Part shown: positions 1 to 11,003 of the stretch, piece after piece
How positions within the stretch are numbered: position 1 is the stretch's first letter
How the letters are laid out: the number at the start of each line of letters is the position of its first letter
Assembly: GCF_033958435.1 (NCBI RefSeq)
Contig: NC_134138.1
Span: 205,911,298 to 205,975,297, forward strand
DNA: 64,000 nt
Direction of reading: 5' to 3'
From: Carettochelys insculpta
Lineage: Eukaryota; Chordata; Testudines; Carettochelyidae
The notes under the pieces: model-generated
What the model was told of the DNA's origin: nothing
Seen by the model: only the letters and a program-made list of their open reading frames with translations
Databases searched by the model: none
Position numbers and translations under genes: made by a program

Positions 1-27
1 ATTGGAAAACACAATCTCAATATAAGA

Positions 28-832
28 CAATAGTGTCTAAATTGGCTTTTGCCACTCAAGAGAAAGTTCTCAGCATCAGTGGAGACAATACCCTGAAAAC
101 ATCTGCTCAATGTGCAGCAGCACTCAAAAAAGCAGACAGTGTCAGGAGCAGTTGGGAAAGGAACAGATCGGACAACAGAAAAGATCGTAATGGCACTATG
201 TAAATTAATGGTCTGCCTACACCAAAAATATATATATTAGATTTGGAAAAGTTTCAGAGAAGGACAAAAACAATGATTAGGAATCTGATACAGCTTTCAT
301 GTGAGGAGAGATTAAATAAACTGGAACAGTTAAGCTTGGAAAAAAAAAGACTGAGGGGGCATATGATACACATCTATAAAAACACAAATGGTGTGGAAAA
401 GAGAATAGGGAAGTGTTATTCACTACTTCACATAACAAATGAATCAGCTGTCAGACAAAGAAATTAATAGGCATGAGCTGTAAAATAAACATAAGGAAGC
501 AATCTTCATTTAAAGAACAATCCTCCTGTGGAACTTGCCAGGAGATGCTATGAAGGCCAGAAATACAACTGGGTTAAAAAAACAGTTGGATAATTCATGG
601 AGGATAGGCCATCAATGGCTATTAGCCAAGATGCTCAGGGATGTGGCCCCATGATGTGGGTGTCCCAAAAGCTCCAACTTCTAGAAGCTGGGAATGGACA
701 ACCAGGGGTGGATCACTTGTTAAGGTGCTTTGTTCTGTTCTTCCCTCTGAAGCACCTGGCATTGGCCTCCGTTAGAAGACAGAGGCAGAGCTAGATGGAC
801 CGTTTGTCTAACCCAATATGTTCTTATGCCAA
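28..832 (+). mobile_element. CR1 LINE, degraded 3' part
   Basis: A 5'-truncated CR1 non-LTR retrotransposon in sense orientation. The stretch near 110-200 matches the CR1 reverse-transcriptase thumb region (compare the intact copy at 24.2-25.6 kb). An open stretch at 243-467 carries the conserved run ending in EKKRLRGHMI, typical of the CR1 C-terminus. The copy ends near 800-832 with the CR1 tail text ending in TTCTTATG. Stops and indels show it is dead. It may continue upstream of the window start. Confidence 0.75.
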
Positions 833-859
833 TTTACTTTGTGACCAAAGGTAAATCAT

Positions 860-1260
860 TGAGGGCTAATTTATATGTTGGAGTGCAGATTAAGGGGTGG
901 TCTCAACTGCACTCATCCAGGGGTAACTAGAGTAGGCTTGGTGAGCAAGGCTGTCCCTTGAGGTTGTGGAAGCTGGGACCTCCCCCGACCCCAGCCCAGG
1001 CCATGTCCCCATACCACTTCTTCCTGCCCCTCCCATGCCCCAATTCCACCCGTTCCCCCAAACCCCAGCCCTGCTCTGTCCCTACCTGATCTCCCCCTGC
1101 CCCTGCTCTACCCCCTCATGACCTCATTGCAACTCTTCTTCCAGCCCCTCCCCTTAGTGGCACAACCTAGGGTATTTCCAAGGGCCCTATCACCAGCAGC
1201 AGGGGTTAGGGCCCCCTATACACTCACCACAGAGATGGGATGCCAAGCAATCTGACCCCA
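860..1260. other. C-rich spacer, no gene seen
   Basis: A C- and CT-rich stretch at 960-1160 with no long reading frame on either strand. It may be an old non-autonomous repeat, but no terminal repeats or target duplication could be seen. Confidence 0.4.
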
Positions 1261-1589
1261 GCTGTGACAGTATAATGAATATGTTTTTTCTATCACCATA
1301 TGGAAAGGCTTCTTCTGCAGCCAGAATGAAAGGCAGCAAGCATTAACTGTAAACCTAGGAGTCACATACTCACATTCCATCTAACTTTCATCGCAATTGC
1401 ACCGCAGTAAGCTGTTAGAAGTAGACCCTGTCCTAATGGTACCCAGTGTCACCAGATAGATAAACAGATCTCAAGATGGGTAGACAAAACTTAGTTAATA
1501 GCATTTCGTCTGGCAAAAAACTACTTATCAATAGGTGAGGTTGTAGAATCCTCATTCTATGATGATTGTCCTCACTTACCTATCGGTTG

Positions 1590-2045
1590 TCTGTATGCAC
1601 TCCGTCTGGCGTGCAACTGTTTCTCCCTGTTGTATAATTAATTTGGCTCAGTACAAATCAATGAAGGTGGTGGGTTATGATTGGTTCAATAATTCTGTTA
1701 CAGTAGGTTATGATTGTTTAATAAAATTCAACTAAAATAATTGTTCAAGGTGTAGCTGAGCAAGACTCAAGTTTCATTACAGAAACTGGAGTCCAGGAAG
1801 GAAGGGAATGGAGAAAGGGAAAGGAACAGTAAGAAGAAGCAGAAGGAAAAGCCCTGGGAGAAGAACTCACCTCCAAGACACAGGACTCCTCTGTGTGACT
1901 GTGAGGTGCAGCAACCAGCATCCAGAGAGAATGACTTTGTCTGGCCAACAGGGGACGTCTGCCTGCCTTTATCAGGATTGATGAGACACTGACACTGTGC
2001 TTAGCATGTGTTCTGCTTGCTTGGCAATAGTCTATAAATAGAGAA
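1590..2045 (+). mobile_element. possible endogenous retrovirus LTR fragment
   Basis: The text resembles turtle retroviral LTRs that I recall: repeated 'ggttatgatt' blocks, an AATAAA-like signal near 1719 and a downstream purine-rich stretch. Exact LTR ends, a primer site and a partner LTR were not found, so this rests on resemblance only. No coding region is attached. Confidence 0.25.
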
Positions 2046-3239
2046 TAAGAATATTACTGGGTCAGGCTTTTTCAGAGGCAAAGATCCTGCAAACCTGCAA
2101 GAAGTTACGTCCTGAGCCCTAGGAATTGGGTAAAGATGTGTGTGCCCCTGAAGAGTGGAAGGAATAAAGAAGTTTGTGTGGGTAACACAGCCTGCTCCAC
2201 TTCCTCAGCTCCCAGACACAACATTTGTGGGAGTGGAACGGGATGGGGCCAAGTTGCTCTGCTTCTTGTGGCTTCTGCTTCCACTGGTGAGTACATGGAG
2301 CAGGCCCAACAACCCCTGTTATTGGGCCCATGCCCCACAGTACTCTCTAAGGTTGCCTTGGTCTTTGCATTGTTCCCCCCAAGTGCAGGACCCAGCTGCC
2401 TGATCCAACTCTCCTATGGACAATGGTTCTGATTATGAGTCAGAGACAGGCCATTTCCTCCCTTGCTTCCTCCTTGATACTAGATGGCCATGGCAGCAGT
2501 TTACTGCTACCTACATCAGCAGTAACTAAAGCAATGTTATATTAGACATAGAAGTTGAATGCCAATGTGCAATTTTTAGCTACACCAATTGCACAGGTAA
2601 AATCAACTTACTGGTGGTGGACTTCAATGTCCAGCTATACAGACAGGGGTTGGTGGGAACATTTATCTGGTGAAACTTCCTTAATCCTCGCTGCTCACGA
2701 GGAGTTCTGGGTTCAACTTGGACCCTGGAAAACACCATTGTTTGCATGTGTGAAACAAAGCACCAGAAGATAGACCGTGAGTGGGTCAGTCATCCACAGT
2801 AGTACAGACCTAGCCTCATTATCCCTCAGCATCCTCTAGCTCAGCAATTCTAGGCATCAAGTGGTAGAGGGTGGAAATAAGGCTTTATCCGTTCCCCACC
2901 CCATCATTCTGGGGAGAGAGACAGGCAGGTAGCCCTGCTCTTTACTAAGTGACTAGGCTCAAAGTAAGGCAGGTAAGCAGGATTCTTACTTCCTTTCATG
3001 AGCATATAGCAGGTAGTGCAACCTAGCCCTTAAACTCTCCTTTCCAAATGTAGCCATAATGCATGTGAGCAAAACCACAATGAATGGCATGGAGTTATGG
3101 AATCGGATACTAGGATCAATTTGTTCTTTGTCTATTCTGCTACCAAAATAAAAAAAATCTAATTACAATTACTCAAAAGTTTAAAAATAACTATACTTCT
3201 ACAAAATCAAACAAAAAAACACCTTCAAAACTCGATTAC
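2046..3239. other. no gene seen
   Basis: Mixed-composition sequence with only short incidental frames. 'tataaatag' at 2033-2041 looks like a TATA box but has no supported gene downstream. The last part, roughly 3130-3239, may already belong to the PLE copy that follows. Confidence 0.4.
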
Positions 3240-3526
3240 AAAAGGAAACAGCTGAATTGGAGCTCATCTGCAAATTCAATACTATACACTTCAAAAAAGG
3301 GTTTTAATTGGTCATCACTCTACAGAGGCAACTTCCTGTCAATGAACATGCATCTCTCCCCATCAGTTACATTGAATGGCCACAATAACCCGGACTGATC
3401 ACCCTAATTAACAATAGATGGTAACTTTTTCTCAGTAATTTTCTTACATATGTACCTCCCTTTTTATTTCCTCTCCATTTCATCTGATAAAATAGCCCAC
3501 GAAAGCTTATGCCCTAATAAATCTTA

Positions 3527-4224
3527 AGCTGTGTCTACATGTGCACACTACTTCGAAGTAGCGGCACTAACTTCGAAATAGCACCCGTCGCGGCTACACG
3601 CGTCGGGCGCTATTTCGAAGTTAACTTCAACGTTAGGCAGCGAGACGTCGAAGTCGCTAACCTCATGAGGGGATCGGAATAGCGCCCTACTTCGACGTTC
3701 AACGTCGAAGTAGGGACCGTGTAGACGATCCGCGTCCCGCAATGTCGAAATTGCCGGGTCCTCCATGGCGGCCATCAGCTGGGGGGTTGAGAGATGCTCT
3801 CTCTCCAGCCCCTGTGGGGCTCTATGGTCACCGTGGGCAGCAGCCCTTAGCCCAGGGCTTCTGGCTGCTGCTGCGGCAGCTGGGGATCCATGCTGCAGGT
3901 ACAGGCTCTACAACCAGTTGTTGGCTCTATGTATCGTGTGTTGTTTAGTGCAACTGTGTCTGGGAGGGGCCCTTTAAGGGAGCGGCTTGCTGTTGAGTCC
4001 GCCCTGTGACCCTGTCTGCAGCTGTGCCTGGCACCCTTATTTCGATGTGTGCTACTTTGGCGTGTAGACGTTCCCTCGCAGCGCCTATTTCGATGTGGTG
4101 CCGTGCAACGTCGAAGTTGAACATCGACGTTGCCAGCCCTGGAGGACGTGTAGACATTATTTATTTCGATGTTGCTACATCGAAATAAGCTATTTCGATG
4201 TTGGCTTCACGTGTAGACGTAGCC
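3527..4224 (-). mobile_element. Harbinger-derived MITE (698 bp) with TTA target duplication
   Basis: A non-autonomous PIF/Harbinger-type element. The ends are inverted repeats (AGCTGTGTCTACATGTG and, reversed, GGCTACGTCTACACGTG), flanked by TTA at 3524-3526 and 4225-4227. Its left ~300 bp matches the reversed right end of the two-gene element at 53.75-57.50 kb, including the 'ccatggcggccatcagctg' and 'cctgtggggctctatgg' blocks. Its right ~280 bp matches that element's reversed left end, including 'gaggggccctttaaggga'. It is therefore an internally deleted relative in opposite orientation. The 60-70 aa frames inside are incidental. Confidence 0.8.
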
Positions 4225-4235
4225 TTAGTCTGTAA

Positions 4236-4704
4236 GGCTATGTCTACACTACAGGGTTTGGGTTTTTTGTTTTTTTTGTTTTTGTTTTTTGACAAAACAG
4301 GCATTTTGTCAACAAAACCCAAGGAGCATCCACACTAAAAACGCATTCTGTCCACATATTATCAGTAGAACTTGGCACATTTATCAACAGTCTTTTGCCT
4401 CTCCCCCATGACGCAGAATGCCTTTCTCAACAGACTCTGTCAACAACAAAGCCTTGTGGACACTCCAGGGGGCCCTCTGTAGACAGACAGGGCTTCTGGG
4501 TCACTGGGCAGCCCTGTCTACTGTGCTCTGTTTGGCTGTTCTGTCAAGAGAGGGCTGGGTAGTCCGGCTGCTCTCTGTCAACAGAGCATATTGCTTTTTC
4601 GATTTGGTTTGCTGTCTGGCTGCAATCTGTTGGCAGAAGTTTTGGCAGAAGATATCTTCCGATAGTAACTTCTGGTGACAGATGGCTGTAATGTAGACAT
4701 AGCC
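4236..4704. mobile_element. MITE (469 bp) with TAA target duplication
   Basis: Terminal inverted repeats GGCTATGTCTACACTACAG on the left and, reversed, GGCTATGTCTACATTACAG on the right, flanked by TAA at 4233-4235 and 4705-4707. The three-base duplication fits PIF/Harbinger. The interior (for example 'ttttgtcaacaaaaccc') differs from the 3.5-kb MITE, so it is another family using the same ends. It carries no transposase and depends on one in trans. Confidence 0.8.
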
Positions 4705-4770
4705 TAAGCTGCCACAGGACTCCTTGTTATTTTTACAGGTAGAGACTAACAGAGCTATCCCTCCGAGACA

Positions 4771-7756
4771 TTTCACCATGACTTAGGTAAGGTTTGTTCA
4801 GCAATTTTCTAGCATTAAGTGTTAAGGATTAAAGGAAATGTTAAGTCTGAAAATTATATGAAAATTACTGCTTATGAACATGATAATGGTTAACCTTTTG
4901 GGATCATTTACACTCATTAGCTAGATCACTCTTGCTGAGCTCTTCCCTTTGCAGAACATTTCCAGCTGTCTCATGAGTATGCTATTCATGTCATGCCTGG
5001 AAAGACCCCTATTTAGGAAAGAATTAATTTTATATAAAAAGTGCAGAGTCCAATTTTTGCTTTTGTTATTGTTGCCCTGTTGACCCAATCAGTCAGACAA
5101 TATTCAGAGCCACGTAGAGTTGTTTCCTTTGGGAGGAGAAATTGATGATAAGCAGCACAGCACCAAAGAATATATCTGAATTTTATTTACAAAGAATGCA
5201 CACAAAATCCTGTTTCCCTGGCCATAGTAGAAACAAAGAACAGCAGGCAGTTTCTTTGCTCAGAAGTTCCCACATTTGCCTCCTCAGCGAGTTCTGCACC
5301 CAAGAAGCTCAGCCTCCACTCTCTTTCTCAGGGCCATGCTCATGACTGCTCCTTTTACCATCTGCTGGCTCTCCCTGTTGAAACACATACACTACTTGCC
5401 AAACAATCCCTTATCCCCTGCTTTACCAGTTAGCACCAGTGCACTCTCTCAGATTACATGACACAGCTCTGCTCATATTTCACCTTGTGTCCTAGTGCCT
5501 TGGGCAGCAGCTTCCTGCTGTTTTCAGTCATCACTCCACAAAAGGCCATTAATTTCTCCCTCCATTTAGCATCAACTGTAACCATCAACTTTAACCATCT
5601 CTCTGACTCTCGATAGTTCAAAACATACTTGATGGCATCCATTATACCCTTGCAGCATAATAACACCACAGTGCTAGGAATTAAGACCTATGTGTTCAAG
5701 TTCAAAGAGCCAACTTTGCTACAGGGGCAAATATCAGCCTTCGAGCCCATCAGATGCAGAGCCTCTGGACATTCGTCATTTTGCATGCACTGCATTTTTA
5801 TCCTGCCATAGTCACTCTTTTCCTCAGACTCAGGAAGCTTGTTTTATAATTACATTACCACAGTAAATCTGTGTGAATTTTATATAAAAAGTATGGACTG
5901 GGCCAAATCCTCAGTTGGTGTAGTAAGGCTTCTATTGACCCTATTGCATTTTATTTATTTGGATTTTGATTAAGTGCACTACAATGGAATCCTTGGCAGT
6001 CTATTAAGGTAACACTAAACAGACACATCAGTTCCCCTGGATCAAATAAAATCATCAGAGACAACATAAGTATAATAGAATTGAACTAACCTCCCACATA
6101 ATCCTTAACAGCCCACCGGGCTATAACTCAGCTTCATGGAACCCTATCTCTTCATGGACAAGGGAGAACAGGCATGCTTTGTGGCACACTGAAGGCTACC
6201 AAACTAGGGCAGTTACAGACTTGGGGATGAAGCGAGTCCGATAAGTCCTCACAGCCCTAACAGAGAATGCACTACGAGTCACCCTTTCCTATACTGGTGG
6301 AGCTTCCTCACAGGTGTCTCCGCTGGCCACAACTGTGGCTTTGACAAGAAGCAAGAAAATATTGAAGGTGCAATTGTGCTGTGTCATTTTCTTTGGCACT
6401 AGCCCCTTCATCCTTTCATCTATGAAGAGGAGGAAATAAAGAGGATACTTCTACCATGCAAGTGACGCGCCATGCTGGAATAGACACCTCATCATTCAAC
6501 ACACCACCCGATGTGGGGTCATCAGTTCTAATCCAGCCAATGGCAGTTGATGTTGGGAACGCAGTATAAGTAGCCTCTTGAGGAGAGTAGTCTTAGGTTA
6601 CTTAGGGCTTTAAATAATGACATTAAAATCTTAAAGTGCATTCAGTGCAAATGCAAGGCAGTGCCAAGTAGTCCTGCTAGGTTGAAGAGCACCTCCGAGA
6701 GGTGTTTTCAGAAGTATTCCCAAATAAAGTGTATTACAGTGATACAGCTTTTCTGGCTACAGTCAGTATATTGCTGCTTGCCAGAGGCATTGCATGTTAA
6801 GGGCAAAAGAGGGAGCAAGCTGCTGCAGTGGTCTATGGGGACCATTACAACAGGGCATAATTTTGGGCAGCATCAGGGCTTGAGACTAAATTGGTCCCTA
6901 CCAGACTCTGAATAGGTGAAACACTACTCCCCACAGCAGCACATGGTCAGGGACAAATCAGACCAACATTCGTAAAGGGAACTGGGATATATTTGACCTC
7001 TCCACTGATCAGATTTTTATCTGGCACAAGCCCATTGATGAAATTGGAGTTACACCTGAGATGGAATTGGCCCATTGACTCCAGAGGGGGTATTGTTTCA
7101 CCAAGTGTAAGTTTCCATGCTATGGTTGCCATGGGGATAGAGGCTCAGATTGTGCCACTTTATCATTTCTTTCCCACCTTCCTGGATAAAGTGAATACTT
7201 TGGATTCTAGACCTTAAATATGCATATGCAAAATGTGAACATACAAACCAAACTGCAAAGCAACTTGAAAACGGTAATGTGCTCTCTTACCGGAAGATTA
7301 TAATCTGAGCTTTTGACAAACACAGTGGCTGCAGAAAATGATAGATCACAATGCACACCGACTCGACTGCCCCTCCATATCAATCCAGCTCTTTCATTTT
7401 TTGCCATAAATAGATAAGATGAAGAAAATTCTCAGAGAAAAGCCTGGGCACACAATTGCTTTCCATGTTTGGTTAGAATAGGGAGGGAGACAGTTCCAGT
7501 ATATTATGAGTAAACACCAGTCTATTACTTATCTGTACTTCAGTAAAACAGACCCAAATCATCCACTGTAGGGGAAAAGGAGGGAGCTCCAGGGGAAAGA
7601 AATCTTTGTGAGAATCTATACAGGGGGAAAGAAGACAGGATGAACTGGCCACAAGGCCTCAGAATGCACTAGGCAACAGGACCCACCCTGAACTTCTAAA
7701 GATCCCCACAGCCCAGCACCCTCCCTCTGCCAATCTGTGGTGGTGGATGCATCACA
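4771..7756. other. no gene seen
   Basis: AT-rich, apparently single-copy sequence. Frames are all under about 85 codons and lack recognisable domains, and no terminal repeats were found. The stretch 6590-6900 resembles ancient repeat debris but was not assigned. Confidence 0.45.
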
Positions 7757-8180
7757 GGCTGCATCTACACTAGCAAGTTTTTTCAAAAAAGCTGGGGCTC
7801 TTTCAAAAAATCCCGTGGAGCATCGACACACAAAATGCACTCGATATTAAATCAGAAGAACACAGCACTTATTCCGGCAGCCCTTTTCCTCTCCCAGATG
7901 AAGAAAACTGCCTTTTTCCAAAAGATTATGTCAGAAAAAAATGTGTAGATGCCCCAGGGCCCTTTTCGAAAGAACCATCCTCATGGTACCAGATTTTTCG
8001 ATCCCTGGCCCATTCTTTCGAGAGAGCAGGGTCTGTGTGGCTGCTCTCTATCAAAAGAGCAGTTCAGTTTTTTCAATCTGCTTTTTTGTGTGTGAATGAG
8101 CTCTTTCAAAAGAATTCTTTTTTGGAAGAGATCTTCCGGAAGAACTTTTTTCAACGGATCGCTGTGGTGTAGATATAACC
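7757..8180. mobile_element. MITE with 'tttcaaaagagc' interior
   Basis: The left end GGCTGCATCTACACTAGCAAG-like and the right end GTGTAGATATAACC, reversed, form an inverted pair of the TCTACACTA type. The interior is rich in 'tttc(a/g)aaagag' motifs. It is closely related to the MITE at 42588-43018: both carry 'gatcgctgt(g/a)gtgt' next to the right end. No clear target duplication is visible. Confidence 0.65.
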
Positions 8181-10595
8181 AAGAAGTCCTGATATGGGGA
8201 GGAAAGGGCTCCAAAGAAAACAATTTTTCTGCTATCTTGTTATATGCATCATATGTTTCTTTAGGTACCTCTGTTAGAGTCAGAGGAATCCATGACAAGA
8301 TGCGGTGTGGGAGAAAATTGTCCTGGTGTGGCTCCTCTGCTTTTGAAAATAGCTCTGTTGACCCCTGAGGCAAGAGACTTAGCACTATGTGTTAGGGGCG
8401 ATCTTTCCAAAAGTGAAGGCTGATATGATCCACTTTTACGCCTGGGTGGTATGTGCGGGCAGCTTCAGAGGATGCTTTCCTCCTGTCCTCTCCCAATGAA
8501 AAGTTGACTGCTCATTAGCTCAGCCAATGTCAGAGAGGGAGTGGAAAGAACCCAGAGCCTGGAGCCTGGGAACAACTTGGGAAGGAGGAAAAGGAATCCA
8601 TCTCAGAAGAACTGATATGGTCTCTTGCCTAGTGTAATAGTTTTCAGTGTATTTTTATTAGACAATAACTCTCCTCAGAAGTCTTATCATTTTGACATTA
8701 CTCAGAGATAACAGAGAGTGAAAACTCAAGCATATGGACACAGCAACTCTTCAGTTCAAGCATTGCTCCATGAACAGGGCTCTAAGGTGCTGCCAGAATA
8801 CAAATCATTCATAAGTATTAATGATCTATATCTGTTCCTGAACACTTTATACCAAGCCCCCATCCATTGAGAAAGTCATATAACTACACAATTATGACAA
8901 GGATTGAAATAATGGAATGATTCATGTAGCCTCATTACCAAGAAAATCTCAAAATGGGATCATTCAGTAAAAGGGTTCATTTGTATATTGTTAAATGTTA
9001 GAGGAGGTGCCACAAATTTAAAATAACCTGCAGAGGCATAATAGCAGTTACCATGGCTTCTTTGATTTAATTTTATTTGGGGAATTTGATTTTTTTGACC
9101 CTGTGATTGACAAAACAACAGGCTTCTAGCATCGGTGTTGAGGATGCTGCCGCATCTCCTGGATTGCAATGGTAATAACAACCCAGATACATGGTTTCTG
9201 CTTTCAGAGCCTCCACTATAAAAATTGTTCCAGCATCAGTGCCTTCTACTGCTGGGATTTTTCTGCTATCTTGGTATATGCATCATATGTTTTTAGGTAC
9301 TTTGTTGGCCAGCATACAAGAATAATTAAACAAGTAAACTTAGTTTTAAGTGATTGCCATGGAAATCATGAAGAAATCTTAAAGTATAGCATTGGTAGGT
9401 TGAAGTATATGGGCCAATGTAGTGATATTATGTAAGGCAAAAAAATTAACATTAGTTATCTACAAAAAGCCCCCAAACACCCTGGAAAGGTAGTTACTTC
9501 TAATAAAAAATATTTACCAAATGAACTGAGAGGCTTATATGTTGTTATGAAAAATATTTAGTTCTAACTGTTAGAGGAAACCCAGATTTATTTATTTGTA
9601 TAAAACAATTTCTATGTAATTTGAAGGTGCTGTATTAGACCAATAAATGGTACAACAGAAGTGATTCACACAAAGAATGGCATCTAATTGCACCAAAGGC
9701 TGTCCTACTGATACTGCATTAAATCATGTTAGTACAGCAGCTAGGATCAAGACTCCGATGCAGTTAACAAGTTGCAGGTTTAGGGAATGTGAATCATAGA
9801 ACTATCATTACATGCGCAGCCTGCCACACCTCACTGATCTTTTCAGGCTTCATGCCAGCTTGAGCTATGGGGGAAAATGCATCATAGCTTTTTCTAAAGA
9901 AATCCCACAAAGTACCAACAATCAAGTACACGTATCAAGATTGCTGTGGGCTGCATGTATCTATGTCAACATGGAAAGGTCATCATGGCTATGTGTTGTA
10001 ACGTTTCCAAAAATGTTTCATGTAAAAACATTAGGAAAAAAACAACACACTGACCCACAACTCTATTTGCCTGCCACTCTGGCAGGGTTTCCAAAGAGAT
10101 TATGAGATGAGATATATCCTACCAAAGCACCAACATTTTCAAATCTCTTATACACATACACACACTCATATACACATCAACTGCCTTAACTCGATAATTC
10201 CCAAACAGTGTTGCTTTGTCATTGACTCTGTGTTTGTATGGGGCCAAGCCCAAAGGGACTGAGCATGCGCAGCGTTGCCAGCTCTCATGATCTCATTGGA
10301 AGGCACATGCTGTTTGGTGTTTTTCACAAAGCCAATTCTAAAGTCTCAAAAACAATGCAAACAAAAAGACTCCATTTGTTATTGCAAAAATCTTATCATT
10401 TTGCATGGCTGGTGCTGGCAATGCCATGGTTAAGATCTCCAGGTGCTACCATAGCACAAATATTAACTAGTAAAAAGCACAGAATAAACACGGAATATTC
10501 CATATATTCTATAATCATTGATCTAAACACTGAAAGTATTTTGCAGTCCCCTGCTTACACGGGTAGGTATGCGGACAGGGAGTGGTGCATACTGC
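8181..10595. other. no gene seen; two copies of a 44-bp word
   Basis: Unique-looking sequence. A ~44-bp word containing 'atatgcatcatatg' occurs at about 8222-8268 and 9255-9300 in the same direction with only small differences. No frame above ~100 codons and no RNA gene was recognised. Confidence 0.4.
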
Positions 10596-11003
10596 AGCCC
10601 GGCAATTCTCAAGCTGTGGATCAGAACCCTGTTGTAATTGAGTCCCCGGGGGGCTTCAGCTTTGTTCTCTCCCAGAGCAGTGGGGCTCAGGCAGGCACAG
10701 GCTTTGGCTCCCTCACTCAGACCAGGTTAAAAAAAAAAAAGCAGTCGTGCAGCACTTTAAAGACTAACAAAATAATGTATTAGGTGACGAACTTTCATGG
10801 CACAGACTTACGTCTGAAGAAGTGGGTCTGTCCCACGAAAGCTCTTCACCTAATAAATTATTTTTAGTCTTTAAATTGCTACATGACTGCTTTTTTTTTG
10901 ATAGAATACAGACTAACATGGCTATCTCTCTGTCACTGTTCAGACCAGGTAGTAATTTTGTTGCCAGAAGGAGGCCATGGTGCAATGAAGTTTGAGAACC
11001 CTC
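10596..11003. mobile_element. probable hAT-like element interrupted by a PLE dimer
   Basis: The left end contains 'ggcaattctcaagctgtgg'. The right end, reversed, contains 'gggttctcaaacttcattg'. This is the CTCAA(A/G)CT type of imperfect inverted end common in hAT elements. No transposase is present. The PLE insertion at 10728-10939 lies inside it and is therefore younger. Confidence 0.4.
10728..10939. mobile_element. head-to-head dimer of PLE 3' ends with 11-bp target duplication
   Basis: The left arm (about 10741-10808) is the PLE 3' end on the minus strand. The right arm (about 10810-10890) is the same end on the plus strand, followed by the outer piece 'gactaacatggctatctctc'. The arms pair into a hairpin of about 70 bp. 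The flanks TCAGACCAGGT at 10717-10727 and 10940-10950 are identical, so the dimer arrived as one insertion. Confidence 0.75.

Larger units (their letters stand above)
3240..4770 (+). mobile_element. Penelope-like element 3' end, split by two MITEs
   Basis: The first part, around 3250-3275, translates to AELELICKF, the same C-terminal motif (AELDFIFKF) as the better PLE at 20.9 kb. It is followed by the PLE 3' UTR, including 'cacgaaagcttatgccctaa'. The element is cut by a MITE at 3527-4224 and another at 4236-4704. The remaining pieces, 4225-4235 and 4705-4770, complete the usual PLE end: 'gccacaggactcc' followed by 'gactaacagagct'. Comparison with the uninterrupted end at 58.2 kb shows the original order clearly. 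Confidence 0.65.

Noticed and set aside
3548..4188. Several 60-75 codon frames
   Set aside because: All lie inside a MITE made of inverted repeats.
10238..10783. 181-codon plus-strand frame
   Set aside because: It runs across unique DNA, a hAT-like element and a PLE arm of different ages, so it cannot be one conserved gene.
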